Shown piece after piece: positions 1 to 11,030 of a DNA stretch of 64,000 nucleotides (its first letter is position 1; every line of letters starts with the position of its first letter). The notes beneath the pieces were generated by a model. It was not told where the DNA came from. It did not search any database and saw only the letters and a program-made list of their open reading frames with translations. The DNA is taken from NCBI GenBank assembly GCA_963556195.1, contig OY744531.1, positions 101,154,123-101,218,122 of the forward strand, written 5' to 3'. The stretch comes from Sepiola atlantica. Lineage: Eukaryota; Mollusca; Cephalopoda; Sepiida; Sepiolidae. The translations under genes were made by a program, and so were the position numbers.

Positions 1-1343
1 GAAATCAAATTGCATTTTATTGTTCTGAAGAACATGGTGGAACGATCTACAAGAACTGGCTATTCAGAATGAAATATTGATTGTGTAGGAACGAACACAT
101 TGATGACAAAAGTCGAGAAATAGACAGATTTACTTTATTATAAAGAGATAGAAAATAGTAATACTGTAAGTGTGGTGTCTGTCTTTCTGCCAGAGGATGC
201 AATTTTAAACAAAGCTCTATATCAAGATCAAACAAATTTTTAAGTAAAATCTTATGAATCCAATGATGGTATTAATTTTATATTATTATTAACATATATT
301 TATCTTCTACAGCATTATCATGGTGGTTTGTGTTTACACTGGGCATTTATAAATAGCAAAAACAATATATGCAAATATATTATGTGTATATTCTTAACAT
401 ATTCTTACCAAGTGTCAGGTTCCTAGGTCTATATTACCTGAAAAAATGCTGACAAATAGATTATGATGTTAAGTAGAGGGTATTGTGGAATATTTACTGA
501 ATAGTTTCAAGATATCAATATAGGTTTTTATGTTAATGTTTGTATAAATTGATTACTTATATAAAAAAAAAAATGTTTAAAAATTGGTTTTGTTTGTCTG
601 TTTCGAGGCAAATAAGTTTTGGGTTATGTAATCTTTAAGAACAATACCTAGGTATGGCTAAAATTTCACACATTTTTAATGATAATAAAAAAAAAAAATT
701 AAATTAAAAAAAAAAAAACCCATTAAGTCAAAAACTTAAAAAATAAAAATTCAATGTTATTTTAATATACTTATCAATACAGCTGTGAAAACAACCCTGA
801 TATTATTTAAAACAGTTGAATTTTATTAATAGATTTTCTGATGCTAAAAAATTGATAATGTTTCACGCGTTACTATGTAAAAGTGAAATCATCAAGGTCA
901 AATAACACGAGTTTATTAATTCTTTTTTTGACAGACTTATCAAAAGAAATTTGAACTGTATATAGAATTTTTTTAAATTATCTAAAGAAATATTTTTACT
1001 AATGTAAAATGATTTGAATTAAAATAGCGGAAATCTTATATTTTCAATGTGCACAAAAATAATGCGATAGAAATATATCTGAACATATGAAATTATTTTA
1101 TCATGGGTTTTATTTTAGGGGGAGGGGATTATTGCATTAAGAATTTTTTTATTTATTTATTATAGCCAGTGTTTTTCTTCTTTTTAACTTTCATTTTTGT
1201 TTCACTCATTGACTCTCCCCCATTTTCTCTTAATTTCTTGTACGTAAAAAAAAATTATTTTTGGAAAGATAATTCAAGAAATATATAGTTGAAAAAATCT
1301 TTTGCAATAAAACCGATATGAGATTACGAAATGTTGAAATTTA

Positions 1344-2620
1344 CGAGGGGCATTCAATAAGTAATGCCCCGGACCCACTTCCAGTTGTCTGATCTAAATG
1401 AAATTTTGCATGTGTAATGATTTATATCTGTATGGGTTATGTTGCAAACAACAGCTCTGAACTAATTGTGGTGTTTGAACTGAGTCAGGTGTGAAATGGA
1501 GCCAGTTGAGTGTCGCGCAGTGATCCGGTTTTTGTATTTGAAAGGACGCACATCAAAGGAGACTTTTAATGAAATGAAAGAAACTTATGGTGATGATGCC
1601 CCATCATATGACCTTGTAAAACGCTGGCATCGTGAATTCAAACATGGCCGGAAGTCTGTGGAAACAGCTCTCAGACCTGGTCGTCCCCCTTCTGCCATTG
1701 ATGAGGCATCTGTCCGTCAAGTTGAAGCTGCCATTTTGGAAGATCGACGCATTACTATTCGCCAAATAGCCCAAGAGGTCAAGATTAGTACAGGATCTGT
1801 GAAAACTATCATTCATGACCATTTGCATATGCATAAGGTGTCTGCCAGATGGATTCCCAGGTTGCTCACACCTTTCCAGAAGCAAGAATGCGTAGAGTGC
1901 TCGAGGATGAATTTGGAGATGTGCCAAGAAGATGAGTCAAAGTTTTTCAAAAGACTGATTACACAGGATGAAACTTGGGTCCATCACTATGACCCAGAGA
2001 CCAAAGCCCAGTCAATGCAGTGGAAGCACTTGGACTCCCCACCTCCAAAGAAGGCAAGGGTGCAACCCTCCGCTGGCAAGGTCATGCTTACAGTCTTCTG
2101 GGACCAGGACGGAGTACTGATGACATATTTCCTGGCAAAGGGTATCACAATTACAGGAGCCTATTATGTTTCACTTTTGATGAAATTAAGAGAAGCTATC
2201 AAAATTAAGAGGCGGGACAAGATCAGCAAAGGTATCCTCCTCCTGCAGGACAATGCTCCGGTCCACAACTCGCATGTCGCCAAATTAGAAGCATGAGCGT
2301 GTGGCTATGAAATCCTCCCCCATCCATCTTACTCTCCTGACCTTGCACCCTCTGACTTTCATCTCTTCCCAGCCATGAATTTGTTTTTAAAGGAAAGCGT
2401 TTTCCAGATGATGCAGCCTTGATTTCTGAAGTTACAACATGGTTGGAGGACCAACCTGGGGTGTTCTACAAAAATGGTGTCCAGAGCTGCATAAAACAAT
2501 GGGAGAAATGCATTACTCTGGGTGGTTCCTATGTAGAGAAAGACTAATAACTGTGCCAAGTTTTATTAATTTACTGCTATGGGGAATGGGTCAGGAGCAT
2601 TACTTATTGAATGCCCCTCG
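1344..2620 (+). mobile_element. Mariner (IS630/Tc1/mariner superfamily) element, structurally complete
   Basis: Perfect 24-bp terminal inverted repeats (CGAGGGGCATTCAATAAG... at 1344-1367; exact reverse complement at 2597-2620) are each flanked by TA (1342-1343 and 2621-2622), the standard mariner target duplication. Total length is 1277 bp, normal for mariner. It carries one transposase gene on the plus strand (1496-2547), broken by one stop codon and one frameshift. The perfect ends suggest a recent insertion, and the lesions mean this copy cannot make its own transposase. Confidence 0.95.
1496..2547 (+). pseudogene. Mariner transposase, DD34D type, one nonsense and one frameshift
   Basis: The first 266 codons are open from an ATG 152 bp inside the left terminal repeat, the usual spacing. 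The N-terminal half contains two helix-turn-helix regions (about residues 5-115), then WIPRLLTP (residues 119-126) in place of the more usual WVPHEL linker. Catalytic Asp residues are visible at 158 (TQDETWVHHYD), at 252 (LLQDNAPVHN) and, 34 residues later, in YSPDLAPSDFHLF, giving the DD34D triad. An in-frame TGA at 2294-2296 separates the second and third Asp. A frameshift near 2385-2395 then moves the C-terminal part, which ends GGSYVEKD before TAA at 2545-2547, into another frame. Full length would be about 350 residues, standard for the family. The product would cut and paste elements carrying the same ends. Confidence 0.95.
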
Positions 2621-2854
2621 TAAGTTCCATAAATAGTTCCAATTTTTTTTTTCTTTTTCTTTAAATAATGAAATAGACATCGAAACAGTTTTTCATGGTA
2701 AACAACTGATGATCCCTTAAAATAGTGTTAGAAACAAACTAATATAATAACTGTAAAAAATAAATTGACTTACATGAGTGATTTTCCACTGAAAGACTTG
2801 GGACTATAAGTTTTTGTTTTTTTTAATATAGTTTTAATGGTTGAGAAACTTCCA

Positions 2855-2861
<7 letters not shown>

Positions 2862-2896
<35 letters not shown>
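2862..2896. repeat. (TA)n then (CA)n microsatellite
   Basis: About 35 bp of TA followed by a short CA run to about 2914. Confidence 0.95.
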
Positions 2897-2900
<4 letters not shown>

Positions 2901-4063
2901 CACACACACACACATTTTTAATAGATGTTTCATTTTTTCTTAAAATCAGACTTTTGTCAAGTTTAATTGAATAAGATAAAGTATCATTTGCTCATTGCAT
3001 TAATTAAATTAAATTGATTGAAATTATAACAATTTAAAAGTTAATGTAAAAAGTTGTTTTAAATATGCATTGCCCCAGACAGACAATAATTAGTCTGACA
3101 ATTTTATTGTTATAGATATTTTTCCCCAATTGTCATTCCAGTCAGAAAATTCATGCCTGAAATTTTTTTTTTTAGTTATTATTTTAGCATTCAAGATATT
3201 TTTTTTCTGTGACGAGGGAATATCTGTAATTTTACTAGCAATTAGTTTGAGTACACAATACATAAAAAATGGCCGAAAATGGTGTTAACAATTTTATGAT
3301 TTTATTTGCTGAAAACTCTACAAATATATTATGTAGATTATTATTTATTAATGCATGTGAAAGAATATTCATTTCTGAACAAAATGGTGGTATTTTGACG
3401 ACTTAAAGTGCTTTGGTTTTTAAAATATGACTATTTTAGTAGAACTACCTTGAAATCCGTGATTATCTAAACTATTGCTGATAGTATTCGTTTTTAAATA
3501 TTACTACACATTCATTATTTTTCGATTTTAGCAGTCAAAATGATTTACAAGTAAATGAAGATGACCAGAATTAGGAAAATACTTTCAATACAATGATTTT
3601 TTTTTAGTTTGTAAGTTTTAGGGAAGAAACAAATTTGCATTTTTTCCCCTATTTTTTTCTCAAGTTTTCCTAAAAAGCTTATCTTTAGAGTTATTCTAAA
3701 AAAAAAAAAAAAAAAAAAATTATCAAAAGGTTTAAAATTTATTCATTTTAATGTATTTTAGCATTATTTTGTGCATGAAAAGCATTGTTATTTTTATGAC
3801 CAAAATGAATTCTATTTATAAAATTGGAGAAAATAAATCATTTTGTCGACTAAAACTGAACACTACATCACTGCTCGACAAGTTCACACACAAAAAAAAA
3901 ATTAATAATTTCAGTTTATTTTTATCAGTTAACATTTACATTTTCTTTGAAAGATAAACTAAAGTTAATCTCAAACAAAATATTATTATGTATGCAAATA
4001 ATTAAAAACTTTTTTAACAGTAGGCAGCTCTAAAGAAATTAAAAAAAAAACGAGAAAAAAAAC

Positions 4064-4621
4064 GGTGCTTCTGCTGTTTCACAATGACATTAAAATATTT
4101 AAAGAAATGTATAAACTTTGTAATGTACTTAAGTGTTAGCTCAAAATAAGATTGTGCAGAAAAAATTAAGCAAATTCATCTAGTATTAAATTATAAGAAG
4201 AAAAAAAACGATTTTACGTATTAACATTTTGTAACCAGTTTAGGCAAGGGAGATAACTCGTAAAAAAAATTTAAAAAAATTGAAAAATACAAGATGGCGA
4301 CTACCGATAAAAATCGGGTTTTATTTTTAATTTAATAAATAGCGGATGAATTTGCATAATTTTTGGTGTACAGTATTCTATTAAGCTACCATGTAAGTAC
4401 ATAAAGTTTATACATTTTTCTTTTGCAAAATTATTTTGTTGAATTTTAGCAAATGAAATAATTAAAAAAATTAATTTAAATTAAAAATACAAGAAGCGTA
4501 TTTAAACAGTAGACAAAAGAAAATGTACAAAGAATTAAAAAAAATAATCAATATTTTCAGAATTTTTATGAACATGAAGCTTATTTTTTTTAACATGTCA
4601 CTGTGAAACAGCAGAAGCACC
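4064..4621. mobile_element. Inverted-repeat element with GGTGCTTCTGCTGTTTC ends
   Basis: Left end GGTGCTTCTGCTGTTTCACA at 4064 and its complement ending GCAGAAGCACC at 4621 match at 26 of 27 positions. A second inner pair (about 4103-4133 and 4390-4421) is also inverted. The end sequence resembles that of the 8682-9106 element. Flanking octamers AAAAAAAC and AAAACACA are not a clean duplication. Confidence 0.65.
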
Positions 4622-5072
4622 AAAACACATTTCTTCTGACATGTTTTTCAAAAAAGCTCTTGAAAGATTAATATCAGTTTCTACAATTTCTTTCAAATGA
4701 TAATTAGTAAATTAAAATGTTAAGTCTATTTATGAAAAATATTACTTACTTTATAATTTATATTGAGACATTTCCCCCCAAAATAAACTTTTCAGGCATC
4801 CGAACTTTTGAACAAATTCACTAAGAAATAATTTTCATTTTTCAATTTTAAATTATTCTCTTTAAAAATTGTCATTCTTTTAAATTTTTTTTGTTTAATT
4901 AAGCTTCATGTTCATAAAAATTCTGAAAATATTGATTGATTATTTTTTTTAAATTCTTTGTAAATTTTCTTTTGTCTACTGTTTAAATACGCTTGTATTT
5001 TTAATTTAAATTAATTTTTAAAATTATTTCATTTGCTAAAGTTCAACAAAATAATTTTGCAAAAGAAAAATA
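4413..5072. repeat. Large inverted repeat overlapping the 4064 element
   Basis: About 169 bp at 4413-4581 (TTTCTTTTGCAAAATTATTT ... TTTTATGAACATGAAGCTT) recurs as the reverse complement at 4901-5072, with about 320 bp between. The left arm lies inside the 4064-4621 element. This suggests that an element end was duplicated or a second copy inserted head-on. Confidence 0.75.
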
Positions 5073-5206
5073 AAACGTGTCCATTTTTGTTTCTATCATA
5101 TGACTATTTACGTGCCTCCCTATAAATGAATATCAGCTTCGATGGTGACAGCGTTTGCTTATCTACTGAGGAAAATTTCATTTATTCCCTGCTTCGTAGA
5201 AAAATT

Positions 5207-5636
5207 ATTTTCATTATATTTCAAACCAAAGATATTTAAAAAAAAAAATTTTATAATTCAGTTGGTTAATAATTTAACTATTTGTCAAAAATGATTTTTC
5301 ATATTTCAAACCAAAGAAGATATTTAAAAAATTTTTTTTATAATTCAGTTGGTTAATAATTTAACTCTTTGTCAAAAATTATTTTTCATTATATTTCAAA
5401 CCAAAGATGATATTTAAAATTTTTTTTATAATTCAGTTAGTTAATAATTTAATAATTTACCAAAAATTATTTTTCATTATATTTCAAACCAAAGATATTA
5501 AAAAAAAATTGTATGATTCAGTTGGTTAATAATTTAACTATTTGTCAAAAAATATTTGTCATATTTCAAACCAAAGAAGATATTTAAAAAAAATTTTTTT
5601 ATAATTCAGTTGGTTAATAATTTAACTATTTATCAA
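5207..5636. repeat. Tandem array, ~87-bp unit, five copies
   Basis: Each unit runs ATATTTCAAACCAAAG, an A/T run, then ATAATTCAGTTGGTTAATAA TTTAAC and TTGTCAAAAA. Copies differ mostly in length of the A and T runs. Confidence 0.9.
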
Positions 5637-5723
5637 TACTAGCGAGACTCCATAGACATTCCATGGTACTTCTTACATCAATCTGTATAATTTTATAAGA
5701 AACCTTTCCAATCACCGATTGCC

Positions 5724-5925
5724 ATGTTCGATAAAACCCTTCCAGAGAGTCTAATGCTTAGATTACTTAGCCTAACATTCTCAGCTAGCATGAATTGGAA
5801 TAAGTACATAGAAGATACTGCCAAGTCTGCCGCAAAGAAGGTCGGCTCTCTCTACTGGGTTAGAAAACGTCTCACATCTGCCAGTATCCTACATTTCTAT
5901 AAAGCCACCACTTGTAACTAACACA
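5724..5925 (+). pseudogene. LINE reverse-transcriptase C-terminal scrap
   Basis: Encodes LTFSASMNWNKYIEDTAKSA AKKVGSLYWVRKRLT ... ILHFYKAT, the post-catalytic region typical of LINE polyproteins (LGxxxSxxMxWxxYI...AKSAAKKVGSLYRARKYLTP...LYKST). Both ends are cut off. It has the same type of LINE tail as 36810-37300. Confidence 0.7.
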
Positions 5926-6827
5926 CACCCACATCTAAATGAATAAATGCAGAAGTTTTTTTTTTTTTCATTTATCACTTCTATATTACCATCAAAACGA
6001 GTTACATATTTTTAAATACTGTATATATAGTACAGATGAACGATTATGAGACAGCTCTTTGAATGCCTAATTCGCATAACTAGTTTTTTTAAACAGTTCC
6101 TTATAAATAAATGTTTGGTGTTATTTATTTGGAATTGTATTGTCCTATTTTTACTATATATATGCAATAGTTTTGCTGATATTAACAGTAATTGAAGTGA
6201 TTTAATAACAAAAAGAAAACAGATAAATCACTAAAACACTTAAATTAAACAGGCTTTGTTACGAGACATTAGCAAGAAAAGAAAAGGAAGAGAGAGGGTG
6301 GCTGGCCTGGTTGCCTCCCCCTTTCTCGCCCGTTAGCGACACCTATTTTGTTTTTCCATGATTGTTTTAATCCTGTAGGCAAAATGTTTCGCATTCGTGT
6401 TTAAACATTTCTTTGTGGCCTTTTGAGGGCCTGACTTGATTTTCAACAATTTAGTAAGTTAAAAAATCAACACATAATCGCTCGGGCGAATTGATTTCTT
6501 TCTTTTGATTTCATTACTGTATTTTCTTAATTTTATTTCTTGGTGTCTATAAGGACTGGGAGTAGATAGAAGTAAAAGGGTAAAAAGTACTCCCACTTTA
6601 TTTATGACTAATAAAAAATAAAATATTGATCAGGATTAAACATTAAAATAAATTGAAAATAATTCTTGTTTGTTTTTAACAACACAAGCGAATATTTGCC
6701 ATAAAATCACTACCGAAGCATTTTTTTTTATGTAGCTTGTAGCAAAATCACAAAAGTACAGAGGAAAAGTTTATATATTAGATAAATTTAAGAGTTATAA
6801 AAAAATAACCAAACTTGAAAATATTTA

Positions 6828-6861
<34 letters not shown>

Positions 6862-7226
6862 AAAGTAAAAGATTCCCGACCAATGCTGGGTAGGTATAAC
6901 TAATGATAGTTAAGTTTTATGTAGGGATTTTGTGAGAAATGAAAATTATTTCAAGATTTTTCACACGGATAAAATAATTGTAAAGCTCTGGATTAGATAA
7001 TATATGCATAAATCAAAAATATGTTAAGTCATATGCCGAATAATTGTATATCTTTTGCAGAATGGGGTTTGTCCCCCATAATATTTTCACTGATAGTTTT
7101 AGACAATCTACATTATATTTTCACTACATTATGTAGCATTATTTGAACGTGGGTGTATTAGAATGAAATGGCAAATGAAAAATTCCATTTTATGACTAGA
7201 TTAAATAAAGAGAAATTTTCCACTCG

Positions 7227-7620
7227 ATGTTAAAAGCTAGAAATTTAAGCTGTGTTCAGGAAGTTGCATCACAGAGACATAAAAAGCCTTGCCGAGGGCA
7301 AGGCTTTTTATGCAGGGGAATAGATATCCAAAAAAAGGGGCACTCTGAATGGAAGAAAAAATTTTTTAAATTGCCCCAGTCAAGAAGGATTTCTCTTGCT
7401 TTGACTGAGCACAGAACTGTTTTCTCTTGGGTGTTGGACATCGAATCACACAGACGTATTTTTGGAGCTCTTCCACGCACCCCTACAGGAAATGACTGCG
7501 AAGAGATTAATACTCTGCAATTGTCTGATCGGGGGTTTGCACCCCTCAAGAAATTTCACTCAAACCTTGCACTCCCTAAAATTTATATTGTGTTCAAGGA
7601 TAAGTGGTGCGAATTTTGAC
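7227..7620. other. Unclassified GC-richer block with a perfect hairpin
   Basis: Contains a perfect 13-bp stem, AAAAAGCCTTGCC/GGCAAGGCTTTTT, at 7281-7309 and a 130-codon open frame without recognisable motifs. GGGGGTTTGCACCCCTCAAG near 7531 resembles hAT subterminal hairpins. It may be the interior of a decayed hAT element ending at 8104. Confidence 0.4.
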
Positions 7621-8049
7621 TAATATTTTATCAAAAGAAATATGTAGCCAAGAAAAATCATAAATTAATGTTGGAAAAAAACTTAAAAAATCATGTCTTA
7701 CTTGAAATAGCACTAATAGTTAAGTAGCAATAAATAGTACAATGTAATACAAAGACTAGTTTTTAAATGGTTATAAAATTTACCTTTTTTTTCTAAATAA
7801 TAGCTACAAAAATCACACATACAGTGTAGACAACAAAGAAAGCATACTTTACAAAAATAATTTCATTGAAATATGTTAAATATACATAGTTTGATTAAAT
7901 CTATTCAGCCATGAATTTAATAACCGTTTAATTACAATATTAAACTCTAAAATGAAAGCAAGAAGTTTGTGCATTGCAAAAGAAAACGAAAACACAAAAG
8001 AGTAACATAGCCAATACCCTATGTTTTATCTAAACTTTCCTCGCACATC

Positions 8050-8104
8050 CCGGAATATCGTCTTGCATCCCCTGGGGGTGCAAGCACCCCAGGTTGGGAA
8101 CCTG
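8050..8104 (-). mobile_element. hAT-type terminal sequence
   Basis: Reversed, this reads CAGGTTCCCAACCTGGGGTG then CTTGCACCCCCAGGGGATGC, the classic hAT terminal inverted repeat plus subterminal GC hairpin. The matching other end was not identified. The unclassified GC-richer stretch 7227-7619 could be part of the same insertion. Confidence 0.6.
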
Positions 8105-8126
8105 GTCCAGATGAACATGCTATCCA

Positions 8127-8345
8127 TGCCGTTTTGGCTAGGAGCAAACCGTAGTATCTGTTCTTATACTACACTTTGTTTTCTGTCTTCGATCATTTAA
8201 GGAGAAATCTTTCTAGACCGAGGCAACTTAAAATTTATTTCCCATCCAGAGTGTCCTTTTTTGGGAAGCTGGATCGTCCCTACATTAAAAACTGACCTTG
8301 TGTCCCGCTCTGCCCTTGTGGAGAGGCAAGTGAATAGGAAATTGT
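8127..8345 (+). repeat. Diverged U2-snRNA-like repeat
   Basis: The start resembles U2 snRNA with several substitutions (CCGTTTTGGCTA then GTAGTATCTGTTCTTAT at 8151-8167). It follows genuine U2 sequence 4-5 bases further than the main SINE family does (TTCTTAT instead of TTCCGAT). The 3' end has GACCTTGTGTC, as in the main family, and a stem ending GGCAAGTGAATAGG that recurs at 19550. It is either an older sister of the U2-headed SINE or a U2 pseudogene joined to another tail. Confidence 0.55.
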
Positions 8346-8681
8346 TATGTGATACAAACTAATGTATTGGTAAAAAGGAAAAAGAAATCGACAAAATATG
8401 AAAAGCCTAGAACAAAATTAATTTTTTTTTTTTTAAATGCTATGACGACAGCTGTTAAGCGAAAAGAAAAATAACTACTATTACAACTACTGACAACACC
8501 AAGAGATGAAGAAAGAGAACGACTTTACTGTCATTACTACAGAAAGGAGAGAGACATCACCACTGATTGAGCTTACAACTGAGCTGTTACCAGCATGTCA
8601 ACAAAACACAGATGTTAAGTTACACGTGTAGCAACAGATCTGTTGATTATTCAGAGAATTGAACGGAAGGCTACAGAAAAT

Positions 8682-9106
8682 GGTGCTTATGCTGTTCAGC
8701 GGCCGTATTAAAAAATTATTTTTTTATAAAAACAATATTATATACTTAATCAGCGTTATATTCTTACTCACTGTACAAAAAAGTAGAAAAAATTATCCAC
8801 TAGAACTTTAATTACAAGTATTTTTCCATTCTGCGTATCATAACAGCGATTCGTTTACTAAGCCCCCATCTTCTTTCTTAAGATTTCAAGGGCAGATAAC
8901 TGAAATCTTCTTAAGAAAGGAGATGGAGGCTTAGTGAACGAATCGCTGTTATGATACGCAGAATGGAAAAATACTTGTAATTAAAGTTCTAGTGGATAAC
9001 TTTTTCTACTTTTTTGTACAGTAAGAATATAACGCTGAATAAGTATATAATATTGTTTTTATAAAAAAATAATTTTTTAATACGGTCGCTGAACAGCATA
9101 AGCACT
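8682..9106. mobile_element. Palindromic (foldback) element with 8-bp target duplication
   Basis: Nearly the whole 425 bp is one inverted repeat: arms of about 200 bp around a short centre at ~8885-8910. Ends are GGTGCTTATGCTGTTCAGC on the left and GCTGAACAGCATAAGCACT on the right. CAGAAAAT occurs immediately outside both ends (8674-8681 and 9107-9114), the 8-bp duplication length of hAT elements. Non-coding. Confidence 0.85.
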
Positions 9107-9739
9107 CAGAAAATACTTCTAACTTCTTCGATTATCAGGTACTTTTAGAAATATAGTTTTTTAAAAATTTATATTTTATCCAGATATACCACCGTTCATG
9201 TAGATATTACAATATTTACAAAGATTGGATATACCATGAAATTGCAGCAAGGTGTTAAGATAAACGTAATCTATTATCATTTATTACTGTTATAAAACAG
9301 TATCTGAAAAGCCATTAATATGTATAAAGTGTGTTCTTTTAGGGATTTACCTCGAGAGAGAGAGAGAGGGATATTAATAGGCCCAAATCATGACGGATAG
9401 ATCGGTTCATATAGACAGATCGGGATACATATATATCTATATTGAACGGAAAATACTTTTAACTTCTATTAGAAATAATTCATTAGGTACAATCAGCTAT
9501 TTTACCCAGAAATTGACATGGGGTGTTCATATCATGTTCTCTCATATTACAATATCAGTAAATTCCATGGATTTCACTTAGGGACGAGCAATGAAAATAA
9601 AAGCAATTTGTTTTATAAACAAAAAATGAATTTTACCCCTGATTGAAGAACATTCATCAAAATCGCAATAGACTTGTTGCGAGAAGAATCGATCGTAACA
9701 GTCTTCTTTTCTACTCATTTAACGTCACTTTTCCCTTGT

Positions 9740-9975
9740 TCAGGAGTCAGACGTTTTCTCATATTACGCAAGCTCATTCTCCCGTTCTCATAGTTCAGCG
9801 GGTCAGCTGTCTCCAGATGCGATTCTACGGTCTCACCTAATCACTTGCTTCCAAGTTTTCCTTGGCCGGCCAACCTCCCTACGATTTAAGGCATCTATGC
9901 TTCTACAGTGGTTTATCCAGGAGGACGAACGCTCTACATGACCATACCAGCGTAACCGATTCGTCCCAAGGATAA
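9740..9975 (-). repeat. LINE 3' coding remnant
   Basis: CTTCCAAGTTTTCCTTGGCC and CTACATGACCATACCAGCG read on the minus strand resemble RTE-type LINE C-terminal coding sequence (WYGHV...ERSSSWINH-like). Frames are broken. Confidence 0.5.
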
Positions 9976-10156
9976 CTTATATTCTGGGCAAATTTAATGC
10001 TTTCAGACCTAATGCTACAATTAAAAAAAAATTTTTTTTTAAATTAAAATTCATATTTTGAAAATTCATCAGCTGACGATAGAGTGATTTTAAAGGCGTG
10101 AAATATTGGATGCATTAATTTCAACTCGTCTTAGGAATTAAATTGTTTCTTTCCAA

Positions 10157-10740
10157 GTGTCGCCTGGCTGTTCGAAGAAGACTGAAAATGAATCTCGAAG
10201 CCACTTTTATCAACCACCTGCAGAAAAGAGCTTAGCTCTCAAAGACATTCATGCTGACCGGGTTACTACGTTAATATGTGACGCTCTAGATTTATCAACG
10301 GTGCAGAAGTGGGCAGCTGAATTTAGGAAAGGCAGGGATAATCTTGAAGATGCTCAGCCGTCTGGAAACCCTGCAACTGCCACCACGTGGTGATGTATGA
10401 AAGGTGATGAACGATAAATCAAATAGTCAATGCTATCTAGCAGATCCCGTGAGAGAGTGGAGAACGTTCTGTACAATGAACTTGGCACTAATAAAGCTTG
10501 TTTTGTAAGTGACACGTATTCTGACACCTGATCAGAAGGGCACTAGGCTGATCACAGCACGGGAAAATCCAACAGGGTTTGAGGTAAATCCAGCTGGTTT
10601 CCTTGAACATGTCCGAACCTAGTTGGATTCAAGCACTGTTACATCAATGTAAAAAGTGCATAGATCAGAAATGTTGAAAAATAAACCTTATTTAGTGACA
10701 TTCTATGGGGGTATCTAGTTTTATGGACACATTCCTCGGA
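10157..10740 (+). pseudogene. Degenerate mariner-type transposase remnant
   Basis: The segment reading ALDLSTVQKWAAEFRKGRDN then LEDAQPSGNPATAT is the N-terminal DNA-binding region and GRP-like hinge of a mariner transposase. Downstream, separated by stops and frameshifts, are weak remnants of the middle of the protein (around 10500-10740). No terminal repeats were found and the catalytic region is not readable, so this is an old, dead copy from a different mariner subfamily than the 1344 element. Confidence 0.75.
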
Positions 10741-10870
10741 TCTAAGCCTTGATCAGAGAGAGAAAAAACATTTGCTGGTCACTGCTGGAGGGTTAAAGAT
10801 CAAATCATCAGCGATGTTCTTTTGTGGATGCCAAAAAAAAAAGAAAAAAAAAAAAGGGAGGTAGTTCAGT

Positions 10871-11030
10871 GGGGAGACCGCATAGAACTTACGTCAAGCA
10901 ACTAACAGAGGAATCACAATGCACCTATGAATACCTATCTAGTGAGATCGAGGATAGAGCAAGATTGTATGAGAGTCAAGAAGATCCGTGACAATACAAC
11001 GACTAAATGATGATGATAATGGTGGTCTCA
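10871..11030 (+). repeat. LINE 3' terminus with TGATGATGA tail
   Basis: RTYVKQLTEESQCTYEYLSS EIEDRARL matches the extreme C-terminus of a common LINE protein type (YxxQLxxDTxCxxExLxxAMxDRxxW). It is followed by stop codons and a short (TGA)n run at about 11009. Confidence 0.6.

Noticed and set aside
7227..7619. 130-codon plus-strand open frame
   Set aside because: A similar-length frame exists on the opposite strand, and no protein motif is visible; more likely the interior of a decayed hAT element.
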